Shown piece after piece: positions 49,184 to 62,130 of a stretch of DNA of 64,000 bases. Each line of letters starts with the position of its first letter. The stretch's first letter is position 1. This DNA is from Thuidium tamariscinum (lineage: Eukaryota > Streptophyta > Bryopsida > Hypnales > Thuidiaceae). The notes beneath the pieces were generated by a model, which was not told the origin of the DNA, made no database searches, and saw only the letters and a program-made list of their open reading frames with translations. Made by a program: the position numbers and the translations under genes. The stretch covers positions 4,280,501 through 4,344,500 of the forward strand of contig OX344758.2 of NCBI GenBank assembly GCA_947034885.2. Reading direction: 5' to 3'.

Positions 49184-52100
49184 TTAAAGCTAATAATAAT
49201 TTAGTTTTTGCTTCAATCTTGAACCTACCTCTACTTAATAATTTTTTAATAAGTGAAAATTAAGTGCTTTTGTAGTCTAGTTTTTTTTTGCTTTTTGTAG
49301 AACTTTTTCGATTTTTGTGACATTATATACATTATTTATATATATATTAGAATTTTAGTGTAAAAGTAGCTTCTAAATACATTAAAGTGTCCAAAAAGTA
49401 AAGAGATACTTTAGTGAGTAGCTACAAACTAATAGAAAAGGGCAAAAAGGCAAAGAAAAAGTTAAAGTAAAAGTTCTAGAAAGAAAAAGATAAAAATTAA
49501 AGAAAAAGGAGAAAGATAAGGAAAAAGACAGAGAAAAGAAAAAGACAAGGAACCTAGGGTTTCAGGAGGTGCACAGAGAAGTCACGTCGATTGCGAGCGT
49601 TACACCCGTTCTGATCACCCCCGGGAATTCACAATTAAATTCCTTTCCTTCTCTCATTCTCCCTCTCACCATACTGTTCATATTTTTTTCGTCTCAATAG
49701 TGCGCTACCTGTGCGTTTTCCTTGCGCGTGTAATTTTAGTACTTGCAATATATATATTAGATTTGTGTCACTGTGCAATCATGTAAAAATTTGTGTCTCA
49801 ATGCTGAATCTGGTTTTGAGGTTTGAGTGTCTTCTGAAATCGGTTTGAGAAATTTGTTTCTGGATTTGTGTTTTCTTTTCTCTTTGAAATTGGAGAAGTG
49901 GAAAGGGAGGCCGGGTTCAATCGGTGCGCTGGTGGATTTGTTTGGAGTTTGAAGTGACTGATTGTGAAGTTCGGATCGATTGCTTGTCCGTGTTAATTTG
50001 GTTGTAGGTGAGTTGCGGCGGTCAGATTTGGAGACGACGGCACCCCAGTAGCGATCAGAAGGATCAGTTGAGATCACGGTGAGTTGGACTTCACCAAATT
50101 GGTGTTACAAGTTGATCAAAAATTGGAGTCACAGAAGGTGATTGACGTGGTTCTGGTCGCATAACTGGGCTGTGATCGTTTGATTAGTGTTGGTACTCAA
50201 TTGATCCAGAATGTCAAGGAACAAAAATCAATTGTAAGATTCTCCATGAAATTCGTTTGATTTTAGAGCTACAATTTAGTTAGGGTTTCGGATTTACGGT
50301 GAAGACCAACAATCGATTATTGAAGCAAAATTAAAATTTTTGGTAATCACAAGATCACCCAGGCTGAGAGAATTTGGTGAGGTTTCGTGAGAATTCGGGA
50401 GACATCGAATTCCAATTCTCATCGGTGATTGATTTCTCTGAGTGTTCTGGTCTTGAGAATCTGCGGACAAGTGTGTTGAAAGTGTTGAATTCCAATCCTC
50501 AATAGTGACTGATTGATCCGAGTAATCGGGCATTCACAGTGGAAATTTGTGAATCATGATGTTCTAACTAATTGATTGCCAAATTGATAGCGAGAGAATT
50601 TGTCGAGGCGCAAACGGACACGGCCGAAGCAGGTTCCGACGCGACGCAGCTCGCAGACAGGCGCCTGCGGCGGATTCACCGGCCCGTCTCGACTTGCCGA
50701 TACCCCCTCTCTGATTGATAACCGGACCGGGTAAGAGTCTTGGAGGGTATAATTCAGGGTATTGATCGGGTACCGCGGTCTTGGGTGTTTTAATCTAATC
50801 GTTCAATTAAAACAAATTTAGAATAAGGTCCAAATTTTTCGAACGGCCCTTTGGGCCATGCCCCTAGTTTGGGTGTGAACTACTAGTGCGACTATTAGTT
50901 TGGAATTTATATTTTAGTGGTTATATGTATTAGAATGTTGTGTTAGAAGTTTTACATATCTACATGTTGTAAGCTTGAAATTTGTGCATGTTGTAGGTAG
51001 AGCATACTAACTTGCACGTGTTTGGCCCTATTGTCCTTGATTGTGTGCGTGCTGACTATTGTAAGTTGTTCTAAAACCCTCAACCTTAATTTGATTGCTA
51101 AATATTAATACTATTATTTATAAGGTCCAAAAGTCCTGCATTGCACATGCATTCATCACAAGTCAGTCCACATTGAACTATTGTCCCAGAACTATTGTCA
51201 CGAGCCAGTAGCACACAAGAAAGGACTGAGACGTCATACATCCGTCAATAGCATCTATTAATGGACAGCATGAGTGGTATCCTGGGTTTTAGTGGGAATA
51301 AGAGTAAATAAACCTTTTTATCTAATTAACTAGTACATTGTGACTTTTGAATACATTACACTAGCCTTACATAGTTCATTCCCTGGTATTCGAACTCGGA
51401 TTTAGTTGAATAAGATTAGATTTCGAAAAATATACTACAGCTTTTTTATTGAATTTTTTCTGTGGATTCTCAACTTGATTCTTCAACATAAGAAAGTAAA
51501 GTATCAAAATTTGTAGTGCAAAAATTTTAAGTTAAAAAGGTTCAAAGCCAAAAAATCTAGTGAAGTAAGGAGCAAAAAAAACTTGTTTTCTTCACTTTAA
51601 ATGCAAATATCTCACAATTTATGTGGCCAAAGTTTCTGAAACTTTTTTTGCACATTTTTTTACTAGTCTTATATAAGATCCCACGATTAAATATAACAAA
51701 AAAATAAATTTTAAGACTTTTTTCTCTATGCAATAGAAATGATAGTTTTGAGTGACTTTTGATAGGAAAACTGCCTTGATGTTAAAATAGCAATATTCCA
51801 TGTGCCATTTTTCAAACCGTGCACTCTAAACTGAAAACTAGTATCTAGGATTGGTGTAGATCTCAAACATCTACTATTTTTATAGATTTCAAAAATCTAA
51901 GACTGGTATAGATTCCAAATTGTGTGGTCTAAAACATCTAAAACAGGTCTAGATTACAAATTTTTAGGACAAAAGTAGATTTCAGAAATCCATGACTAGT
52001 GTACAGTTCAGATCGTGTAGCCTAAACTATAAAAAGTGCCGAAATGAAGGAATTTTTGTCATTTTGATGGAATTCGCCATCTTGGTCTTTTAGGGGTTAA

Positions 52101-52583
52101 AACCTTGAAATTTAGAGAATTGTATTAGTTTAGCCTAGCCAACAATTCATCATGTTTTTTTCAACTAAGAGATTGCATTTTGGCTAGGTTATTGTACTAC
52201 AAGGCCATAGAGCAACAATTGTGAACATTGAGGCTCTTCCTTTTTGCACATTAGAATCTTGAAAGTTGAGAGAGATTGCAATGCGATGAAGTTGGAAATT
52301 GCTAACTTTGCACTAGAAAAAACAAACAAAAGGGTAGTATAATGAGAAAAAATATATTACAATGCTAAAAATGATCTTTGGAAATATAATTGGATTTCAA
52401 AGTTTTAGAAAGAAAGATTATTGAAAAGGTATATCATAAGATAGTGATTGAAGAATAGATTGATTTAATAAAGACAACCATAGGAATGTTCCTATGGTCA
52501 CATGTTGTTTTACATGCTCACATCCCAAAAGACAATAGTTACTCATTTTGAGCTTTAGCCTCAGTCATTTTGCATGGACATCT
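49184..52583. other. Unassigned DNA with a GC-richer island at about 49560-50780
   Basis: The island contains CACGTCG, CCCCCGGGAATTC and a CGGCGG-rich stretch near 50600-50700, and looks like transcribed leader sequence. I find no exon set on either strand; the 106-codon minus-strand frame at 49757-50077 is Ser/Thr/Lys-rich without a domain. It may be the promoter part of a gene or a larger element whose body is not recognisable. A TTAA-type terminus (GGTCTTTTAGGGG, TTAA) ends at 52096. Confidence 0.4.
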
Positions 52584-52670
52584 TGATGTTATATTTGCTG
52601 TTATTGTTAAGATAAAAACAAGTGGATGTCACCTAAAATGCATAAAAAAGAACACAAATTTCTTATAATG
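52584..52670 (+). mobile_element. Half copy of the CACTA-type hairpin MITE
   Basis: The sequence follows the right arm of the hairpin MITE at 61826-62021: TCTTGATGTTA, ATTGTTAA, ATAAAAACA, GGATGTCACCTAAAAT and finally TTTCTTATAATG. The left arm was not found, so this is a degraded or truncated copy. Confidence 0.6.
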
Positions 52671-55485
52671 AAAAGTGAAAATGACCTAAGAATAAAGACT
52701 CTTTACCTAAATGAAAAGATTGTTGTACTTGAGCAATTAGTACGATTGAATCTTGAAATTGAGAAGCATGCCATTTCAAAGATTTAAAAGATATGGATAG
52801 AATTATTAGATAGAAATCAAAAAGCAATTAGAAAACAATGTATTACATCTATTTAATCCATTGACAAAGAAAGAAGCCTCTAACTTTTTGAGTGTTTGTA
52901 TAAGAAGAGAATTTTAAATTAGAAATATTATTTGTTGTCTTCATTATCTAGTTAGAAGTCAAATATTATTTGTTTGTGACAAAGATCTTTCTTTAGGTAA
53001 TGAAAGTTATCAACCATATCATATGTTGTCTTCTTAGTACTTTATGGATTTATGATTATCTTCTTAGTACTTTATGGATAGTATTTACAAGTAATACAAT
53101 TAATATACACTTGAGTCTAGTAACATTTGGCAATATTTAGGGCTAAAACCTATCCTAGTGGATGCATGATATTGCTAAAACCTAATTGAATAATAGACCC
53201 AAGTACAAGTTTTTGACTACCAAATTTTTTATAAAAATAAGATGAAAACCAAGGAAAAAGAAGAAATTTTCATCCAAAAGTTTGTTCTACATTGATTGAT
53301 ACTTTTAGTGAGAATGCTAGTTGAAGTAATATCACTACAAGTTTTGGATGGAAATTAAGCTACAAATTATTTTAGCTTTTTTTTTTTTTAAAAGATGTGA
53401 ATTTAGTAAAATAGTATCTTTCATAGGAATAGGAGAAATGAGAATAATTCTAAAGAATACAATTTTTATTTGGCTCAAAATTGGTATCTTAGAGAGATCA
53501 CTTAGGATGTTCATTAGAAACTATGTGTTAAGATTTTAAAACCCCTATATTATATTGTGAAATTTAAATTTTAAAAAATTTAAAAAATTTGAATAGATTT
53601 TCCTACTTTGAAAGTTTATGTTTTGAATTATTGATATTTTTATTTGTTGAATGCAATTAATTACAAATTTTTGAAGAAAAAAAATACACTATAGAATTGA
53701 AAATAACTTTTACACTTCTATATTACATATAAGAAAATGTTGTCTAAAACATGAACAAAAATTGTTAAAAAAAATTCTCTATTCAAAGTTCATATTTCTT
53801 GAATAATAACGCAATGGTCATCTAAATGTGTTCTCTATAAATATTTGAGTTGAACATTTGTCATTTTAGTTCATTCTTCAACCTATTCTAAAATTCATTT
53901 CATATGTTATTTGAGTTGGGAATCATTGGCAATAGAAACCTATAGTCATTATTGAGCAAATCTCAAAATTATAGGTTGAAATTATAATTTATTAAAAAGT
54001 AAATAAGAGGCCAAAAAATCACTTGGACACATATGGTTTGTTATATATACAATAAGTAATCTTCTTTGGATTAGTATATATTTCTTATAGTAAACTTTGT
54101 ACATACATACATACATATTTTTCTGTTGTCCATCTCAAAAGAACATATGTTTGGAGATCAAGATTGGTAACCTATGCAAAAGTGAACATTTTAAAACTAG
54201 TCATCTTTTAATTCCTATTATTAGCACCTTTTGATACTTAGAAATTAAATGAAGCCCTTAGTTGTTTATCACTCTTATCCATGTTTTTACTAGGATTTCA
54301 GATCCTGGGAAGCCTCCACATAAAGGTTGAGAACTTTGGATAAATAACTTGAATTTATGATTGAAGGCATATAAGCCCTCCTTAGCACTAGGAATTAGAA
54401 TTTGCTTTTCCTATCTTCTTGATTGGGATAACATTCTTGAACATAAAGACCTAAAGTTTTCAACTATATTATTATTCTCTAATTAAAGGAATTATTCTTC
54501 AACAATAACAATATCAATTGAAAGATACAATGCTTCAAAATTAAGAATTTTAAAAATGCAATTGAATGTATGGGAAATTACATCACTCAAGGCCAAATGG
54601 AAGTAAGCCTATTGTAGAAAAAATTACAATAGTGGTGTATATTCAAGTTCTTAAATGTATACAATTAATGTATTCCCTAAAGTTCCTTGACTATATTTTC
54701 ACTAAAAACACTTTCAAATTGCCATTTCAAGAACAAGTACCAAATTTTAGAAAAAGAAAAAACATTTTTGGACACATGTCACTATAGGATCTTGTAGTAT
54801 GCTAGTTTGAAAAGATGTGGAAATTTTTTTAAGAAATTTAGACCATATAGATTGCAAGATATTAGCATTTGAAGTGACAAAAATCCTTTTGTTGGCCCCA
54901 CAAAAAATAAGACAATTATACTTCACAAGATCACCTTTGTTTGAAAAAAGTCCATATTGGTGGTGCTTCTTTGAATTCATTTTTTAAGGCAAATTGGCTA
55001 CATACTTGAAAATTTTCAAATCATTTGGACTTGTACAACATATAAGAAAAAAATAGTAAGTAGAAAAAAGGAAAAATTGATTTAAAATAATAAATTGTAA
55101 GGAATTTTGTTATCTATTGAAATATGCTCATTCCAATAGTCATAATATTGCAATACACAATATACATCCTAGGATTTTATTTTTTCCAAAAATATTGAAA
55201 ATTGAATTAAATAAATGACTTCAAAAGGTTTTTTTTATAGTAGAGTATTCTTTCCAATATTTGCCATTTGGCATCCCATGATTGTACAGGACATATGAAA
55301 AGATTATGTGAAACTTCAATTTAGCAAGCAAAGTTCTTAATTCACTATATCACTTGGTACTAAACTAATCAAATTAACTACGATGTAAAATAACATAATT
55401 TATTTTTAAAAATTATAGTAAATTGTACTAACTTCTCCAAAAATATATATATTGATTTTTTTGTAGAGCATGCTTTCGTCTTTAA
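52671..55485. other. Gene-free AT-rich DNA
   Basis: No gene recognised. There is an ACAT microsatellite near 54100-54116. The right part contains the repeat copy at 54676-55080. Confidence 0.5.
54676..55080 (-). repeat. Inverted copy of the right half of the TTAA element at 55539-56475
   Basis: It starts CCCTAAAGTTCCTTGACTAT and continues through ACCAAATTTTAGAAAAA, ATAGGATCTTGTAGTA, TTGCAAGATATTAGCAT and TTGTACAACATATA, matching about 56080-56475 in reverse. The 77-codon minus-strand frame in it and the 86-codon plus-strand frame at 56198-56458 are the same repeat, not genes. Confidence 0.7.
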
Positions 55486-57070
55486 TCCCTAAATGCTTGA
55501 GGCACCAAATTTTGGTGTCAACAAAACTTCGAAGTTAACCCCTAAAGAACCAAACATCGTTTTTTGACAACATAGCATTTTAGGGCAGCTCACTATGAAT
55601 GGAATTTCTATTTTTTTTCTCTGAAATTTTCACACAAGAAGTGCCCAAGGAGTAGCTTTAAGGCCCAACAATTTTCATAAATTTTGACTACATGAATAAA
55701 AAGTTATTGCATGATATGTGATTTTCAGTCCTTGGCAAGCAGCCCAGGTAGCTCAAAAAAATTCTTTAAAATCAATTTTTTTTAAAAATAAATATTTGAA
55801 ATTGGTTCTTTAGATTTACATGTACGTGAAAAGCTTTGAATCATTCCATTTGGATTAATAAGTCAAAAGTTATAAGGATTCTTAGTTTGAGGGTAGTTAT
55901 GGAATCTCTACTCTAAAAAAAACTTTGAAGTCCTTTATTTAACTCAATTTTCAATATTTTTGAAAAAAACAAACAAACACTAGGTGTAGATTGTTTATTG
56001 CAATATTACAACCGTTGGGATTGGCATTTTTCAATTCCATATCTAAATTCTTAACAATTTAGTGTTTTGAATCATTCTCTACCTCTTTCTACTTACTATT
56101 TTTTTTCCTATATGTTGTACAATTCCAAATGAAGTGAAAATTTTCAAGCATGTAGCCAACTTGCCTTGAAGAATGAATTCAAAGAGTAACCACCATTTTG
56201 GACATTTTTTCATACAATTGTGACCTTGTGAAGTGCAGCTGCCCGGATTTTTGCAGGGACAAAAAAAGGAGTTTTGTCAATTCAAACATTGATATCTTGC
56301 AATCCGCAAGGTGGAAAATTCTGAAATTTTTTCCACATCTTCTTAAACTAGTGTACTACAAGATCCTACAGTTACATGTGTTTAAAAATGTTTTTTTTCT
56401 AAAATTTGGTACTTGCATTAGAAATGGCAGTTTTGGAGCGGTTTTGGTGAAAACATAGTCAAAAACATTTAGAGGTTAAATAGAACCTTACCTATTTATT
56501 ATTTTTAGTAGTTTATATTTTTGAAAACTCTTTTTTTAAGTCTAGTTTTATCATCAAAGATCCAATTTTGAAAATGAATTATTGTAATTTTTTTATTGCA
56601 AATTTTGTACAAGGATGTTCATTGAATACCTTGATTTTCTAGTGTTGAGTGCTCTTAGAAATGAGCCTCAAATACACTAGATCTTCAAGAAAAATTCACA
56701 TTAGAATTCATTTAAAAAAATTGTAGAGCACATTTTGAGAAGCCATAAGTTAATTGGGGTTATGTATATTATGTCCTTTAACCTTGTATTTTTTGTCAAC
56801 CAATTTTATAGATTTGACATGTGAAAAGAGGTCTCAAAGACTTCAAATTACTTTCATTGTTTTAACACCCCCATGATCAAAAATTATAATCTTTCCATTC
56901 ATAAGTAAAATTATTGTGTTTTCTTATCCTATGTGATCTCCAACATGTCTAGTTTGAATTTGTACGGTTATAATTTTTGAAAATTGATCAAATTTATCAA
57001 AATGTTGACATTTTTTTCAATTGAAGGTAGATTCCAAAAATCTCAAAAAAGGCCTTCGGCATTTAGGAGG
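55486..57070 (+). mobile_element. TTAA-type TIR element, subfamily 1, copy C, with nested element
   Basis: The left end TCCCTAAATGCTTGAGGC is preceded by TTAA (55482-55485). The right end is GGCATTTAGGAGG followed by TAAT. The element is interrupted by a second TTAA element at 55539-56475. Without the insertion and one TTAA it is about 644 bp and colinear with copies A and B. Confidence 0.8.
55539..56475 (+). mobile_element. TTAA-flanked element nested inside copy C
   Basis: It is flanked by perfect TTAA on both sides (55535-55538 and 56476-56479). Removing it with one TTAA restores AACTTCGAAGTTAAATAGAA, colinear with the empty site near 1680 in copy A. The ends are CCCCTAAAGAACCA and ACATTTAGAGG. 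It is 937 bp. Its left half is related to one arm of the foldback at 13628-14369 and its right half to copy D and to 54676-55080, so it is a mosaic. Confidence 0.8.
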
Positions 57071-58286
57071 TAATGAACCTTAATTGGGTGAAGGTCACTT
57101 TTCAAAACAACGGTCATCCATTGGTGGATAGTTGAACATTTAGGGGATTAACTTGAATAATTTACTAAATTAATCAATTCTATTCTACAAGAAATGTACA
57201 GTAAATTGTAAAACTAAAGGCCAAGGAGAATTAACTTAAGGAAAGAAATGAATATACCATGAAATTTTTATTTACTACAGATGATCAAATTTGGAAAATT
57301 TGAAGTCACATTTGGATTTAAGGTTCATGAATTAGCTATGAGAGGTTTCAAAATACAATTTTTTAAATATTTATCTTAGTTGGCTTTGCAATGAGATTTT
57401 AGTGAATTAGTTTATATGCTTGCTTTAAAGATCCTCTTGGGACTCCAAATAAAGTTCTATCTTATTTATATGTAGTTGGTTAACTTTTGTTTAATATCTT
57501 TTTCTAGCTTATTGGGCCCTCCCAATTCCAAATATGAACTCAAAATTATAGTTGTATTTTATACTTAAATAATAAAATCTAGCATTTTTACCAAGGAAAA
57601 AAGCATATGGATTGATCTTCCTTGTCCAATACAAAGGGAGTTATTTTTTTCCCACCAAAGCCAAAAAGTTTTAATGAAAAAATTCTCACGCAGAACTGTG
57701 TAGATCTCTAAATAAAAATCTATTTTGTAGATGATTAATTTTTATTTTCTAAAATCTCCTAGCTTGTGGAGGTTTTCAATTCCAAATATAATATATTATT
57801 TCCATTTGCGGTAAGCAAATACTAAAGTCCAGTGTTTTTATCATGGGGCCAAGCCTATAGGATTAATTTTTCCTACTCAACAATGAGGGGGGAGGGGTAG
57901 TTCTTTTAGGTTCAAGCCAAAAAGTTTGGACACTTCAACCAATACACTTGGCCTTAGAGACCACCACAATCCCCAAGTAAAACCTGCCCTTTATTTTGTA
58001 ATTAGTTAATACCTAAAACCTTGTGAGTGTTTTTAGCTCCACCCTTAAGATGAAATCAGCACAACTGGAGTCTTGAGTGTGCTTTGTAAATTTTTTTATG
58101 GTGAGTGTCTAAGCGTAGTCCATTGTGCCTTCCAAATAATGTATATTTTGAATTGCCTAGGTGGTTTAAACTGCAAAAGAAAACAATTTACAAACTTCAA
58201 AATATAGCAACCTAGGTCATATCGGCCAGCTCTATCCCTTTTACAATAAAAAATAGGTGTCCACAAATTGAAGTATTGACGTTAGG

Positions 58287-58345
<59 letters not shown>

Positions 58346-59929
58346 GTTGGCTTTAGCCTACTTGTGTCTACTTTAGACATAATTAGTGACTAATAACTAA
58401 TAATAAAGCATTAACGATTAAGAGTAGGAGACATGAATTGGCATAAGGTGAAATGAAAACCATCATAAGTCCCTCTAATGAGGTAGTGAAACCCATGCAA
58501 CCTATTAGTGCCACCCTTGTAGACCTCCCTGTTCCACTACAAAATTACCCTATAGTTAATTTTTAGTTGGACTACAATATTGAATTGGCAATTTTTTGTT
58601 TAAGGCAATTTGGTGGCCAAATAAAATAGGAATGTGATGATTTAAAAATCCAAAGGGTGGTTTAGGGGATTAGGGTGGTAATTAATCAATAACATCAAAT
58701 CTATTAAAGTAGCGCTTTTGGTGTATGCCAATGGTGGTTTGGAAATTTCAAATGTACAATGAAAACAATGTGGGTGGTTACAATTGCTCTCATACATTTT
58801 ACGCCATTTACTCCATTCTTGTCCACTTAAATGAGATCCATGAATGTGCTAGCTCTAATTTCAAGTGATTAATTGATTCACAAATCATGAGCATTAGTAT
58901 TTGTGATCAAATGCTTATATTCATATATGAGTACTTGTATTGAAAGTTTAAAAAATATTAATAAAAAATAATGAAGAAAATTTAGAAGAAAAAATAATAT
59001 TTATAATTTATAAAGAAAATCTAAACAAACCCCTTTTGGGGTGAGAAAGATGTGTTTGGATGATAAAGATGCATTTGGACGATTAATATGGATAAAATTC
59101 ATTGCGTATGGAAAATCTTATATAAGGCTTGCCTTGCATGTTTTTATTAAATTTTTTAAAAATAAATGGCAAATTCCATTGCAAATAAACTTGTACGGGT
59201 TTTATACATAAGGCAACTGTCTTTTAAAAAATAAAATTTTGGGTATAATTTGCCTAATAAATGCAAAAGAATCTTCTGTGCAGGTCTTTATGTCTAGAAT
59301 AGGATAGTTTACCTTCATTCAGAGTAGCTCCACTGCAAACTTTACGGAAGACGTGTAGCAGGAAGGTGGCACTTTTGGACTCTACTACATCACTATTATC
59401 ACTTTCCACTCTTCGTGGAGAAACGCTACAATGCTCCGCCTATGATATTTCTAAGGGGTTTGCAAGAGTTTACGCAACTACTTACAAAGCAAGTATTAAT
59501 TAAGGAGGGAGCAACATTTGCATGAGGGAGAAATTTTCACAAGAGGGTTCTAGCAACTGTAAAGTTACAACAAGGTTATTGCAAGATGAAACAAGTTGGA
59601 TGCACTTGCTTCATCCAAAAAATGCAAAGAGAGACAACCCTCGAAATGACTTTTCACGTTGTATGTGTAGTTGAAGTTGTGGCAATGCTCTTATTATAGA
59701 TTCATTGGATTTGTTCTCCTAGTATGTAGTACTCCCAAATTTTTTTGAGTCCAATGGGTTATTTCCCTTCAATTTCTACAATCAACCAGTTTTTCAACTA
59801 CCCATTTCGGTTACTAAAATTTTTAAAAATTCTAGATTTCTCACCAGAATTTTTTCTGTGCTTTCGAAATCCAACCGGTTAAGGTATTTTCTCATTTTCA
59901 CTACCTCACCTTGCACTAACTTAACCTCC
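57071..59929. other. Gene-free AT-rich DNA
   Basis: No gene recognised. It contains the TA microsatellite at 58287-58343 and short words shared with other repeats. Near 59280-59560 the composition rises slightly toward the GC-rich leader to the right. Confidence 0.5.
58287..58343. repeat. TA dinucleotide microsatellite
   Basis: An almost pure TA run of 57 bases has a single CA interruption near 58301. Confidence 0.95.
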
Positions 59930-61154
59930 GGTTCTTCGTAATGGTCCAGAAGCAATCCACGAACCGCACTGGCTGGGGGCCCCGACGGCGGCGATGACGA
60001 CAACGCTACGACCACGACGAAATCGAGATTGACGTGACTAGGACGCGTCGTTCCCGTTCCGTCCGCTTCTCGCCTTCTTCCTTCTCTCTCTCTTCTTCTC
60101 CTTCGCTGCCTGCCTGTTCTTGAACCTCCATTTGCAGGAGCGCTTGTCAGCATTTGTTTGTTTTTTCCTCCGCAAGTGCGCTTGCGCTCCTCACATCCCA
60201 CTACTCCTACTCAGATCGTCGTCTTCTTCGTCTCTCCCACACGCGATTCACGCTCGTTCGTCACTTACCGTGTTGGCGACAGGGGCCCGAGGAGCTTGAG
60301 CACGACGACGACGACTGGGCGCCTTCATCGTACCTCGGAACGACGAACCGCTTGACACAAAGCGCCTTTGAAACCCTACGCTCACGTTTGTGGAATTCTA
60401 GGGCGCCAGGAGGATTGCCAAACGAAATTTTCGTTTTCAGAGCGGGGGCGACGCTTCGGATGTACGAAGCGCGATTGGGAGATTTTGGTTTGAGTCCCGA
60501 ATTTCGAGCCCTAATCGGGGGTTGGGTTGTTTGCTTTTGGGGTTTGAACTTTGAGCGGGAGTGGTGATTTCCGTTTTGGTGATCTTTGGTTCGGGCAATT
60601 TGTGTGTGGAGGTGGTGAAGGCTTTTCTTGTGCGCCGGGTGAGGCGGAGGGTAAGAGGTTCAAATTTGTGTGGTGAAACTGCCTTGAGTGGGTTGAGTGT
60701 GTTGGGTGACGTTCAAATTTGGGGAGATTGTTCGGTGGCGGAAGGTTCTGGAAACCCTAGACGGACGTGTTTCCCGTGGCTGTGCGCGACGGCGTCCGAG
60801 GAGGGAGTCGTGGATATTGGATGGGCATGGAGATATAATTGGTCGAAGGCTAGGTGTGAAGGGCTTGTTTGGAGCCCTAGACTACGTGGTGTTGTTTTTG
60901 GCTGGTTCGGGGTCACTGGTTTGGAGAGGTAGAAATTTGATTTGAAGATTGCTGGCAATTTGAAGCAGTGCGCTCGTTTTGTGAGATCTAACAGGTGATT
61001 GATTTGGATTAAAGCTTTGATTTATTTTTGCTCATTTGAATTCAGTGTTGGATTAGGGTTTCTTTTGGCATTAGCATGTGTATAGGGTTTTCCGTAGAAA
61101 TCAAACAAGGCCAATATCACCTAAAAAAGCTTAATCGTTCTGTGTAGAATCACA
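59930..61154 (+). promoter_or_regulatory. GC-rich promoter and leader of the gene starting at 61155
   Basis: The stretch is much richer in GC and CpG than the rest of the window, with CGTCGTC and CTTCTTC tracts around 60000-60320. Several frames on both strands are open for 80-137 codons simply because of composition. Typical leader words such as GATTAGGGTTTCTTTT lie near 61054. I read it as promoter plus a long untranslated leader, probably with an intron between about 60900 and 61140. Confidence 0.45.
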
Positions 61155-61487
61155 ATGGGAAAGGGGAAGGGAAAGAAGAGAAAGATCCCCGAGAGCTCGT
61201 CCTTGAGTCCAACACAGGAGAATCCAGTACAAGAGAATGTTGAGATCTCACACTCTCAGAGCTTCGACGTGATGCTGGACTCTATGAAAAACGACTTAGC
61301 AGCCTCCATGCAAGAACAGTTGGAGACTTCTTTACGAGGTTTCAAGGAGGAGCTCCTTAGCAAGGATGTGAAAACGCAAGGTTTGAAGGAGGAACTCCTT
61401 AGCAAGATTGAAACCCTGGAGTCAAAGATCGAAACCCTAGAGTCAAAGGATGTCCAAACTCAAAAGGAAATGTGCATTTTAATGTAA
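61155..61487 (+). CDS. First coding exon of an unknown gene, coiled-coil N-terminus
   Basis: It opens ATGGGAAAGGGGAAG and encodes a lysine-rich start (GKGKGKKRK), a Ser/Pro/Glu segment, then a heptad-like coiled coil with repeated EELLSK and IETLESK units. The frame stops at 61487. How it joins the exons at 62131 onward is not resolved: the donor at 61484 (AT/GTAACA) leaves the wrong phase, while a donor after GGAT near 61450 would fit phase 0. The internal repeats LKEELLSK and KIETLE arise from short DNA duplications near 61340-61440. Nuclear targeting is possible from the basic start but is inference. Confidence 0.55.
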   Translation: MGKGKGKKRKIPESSSLSPTQENPVQENVEISHSQSFDVMLDSMKNDLAASMQEQLETSLRGFKEELLSKDVKTQGLKEELLSKIETLESKIETLESKDVQTQKEMCILM

Positions 61488-61825
61488 CACCAAGTGTAAA
61501 TATACCTTTAGTCTTCCTACCTCTATCTCTATCAATTTAAGCTAGTTGATCTAGTTGGTATGTTGTAAGTTAATGGTCGGGATTTTCCAAAGAAAACTAT
61601 GCAAGCCTGTTCGCAAAGGCTGATTGACAGACAGGAGCATAGCATAGCTGCAACTGAGCCGTTGTTGTCGTGCCCCTGTCCGGATGTGGAAGTTTCAATC
61701 CATGAGCTTAGTTAGTGAGAAAACAACCCAGAGCACCATATAACTTACATATGGCAGCTATCGATCAAGTTAGTTAGGTGTCATTGTTCTTTGGATTTGG
61801 GTTCTCAGTTCCTCCAGCTAGCAAT

Positions 61826-62021
61826 CACTATAAGAAATTCATGTTTTAGGTGACGGATTTTAGGTGACATCCAATGTGACAACCCATGTTTTTATGTTAA
61901 CAATGATGTCCGCCGTAACACCTTGATGTTACGGCAGACATCATTGTTAACATAAAAACATGGGTTGTCACATTGGATGTCACCTAAAATCCGTCACCTA
62001 AAACATGAGTTTCTTATAGTG
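61826..62021 (+). mobile_element. CACTA-type MITE forming a near-perfect hairpin
   Basis: The ends CACTATAAGAAA and TTTCTTATAGTG are flanked by AAT and ACT. The whole 196 bp is an inverted repeat of two 95-base arms around the loop CCTTGA, with two mismatches that I can see, both of which could pair as G-U in one RNA strand. It lies in the presumed intron between 61487 and 62131. A decayed half copy lies at 52584-52670. Confidence 0.85.
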
Positions 62022-62130
62022 ACTGATGCGTGTCGGCATCTGCTCCAAGGTAAGGTACATAAGGAGTGCTAGTTTTGTTTAGTTATAAACTCCATGAATT
62101 GAATGCTAATTGAAGTGTTTTTTTTTGCAG

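Noticed and set aside
54747-56458. Two similar predicted peptides at 54747-54980 (minus) and 56198-56458 (plus)
   Set aside because: They are similar because they are inverted copies of the same transposon half, not because they are genes.
59794-60201. 135-codon minus-strand frame with an Arg-rich start
   Set aside because: The frame results from a CTTCTTC-rich, GC-rich leader; the composition is low-complexity and its end runs into AT-rich DNA.
60154-60932. Overlapping plus-strand frames of 123-137 codons
   Set aside because: Several frames are open at once in GC-rich DNA, which is expected by composition; it is better read as untranslated leader of the gene at 61155.
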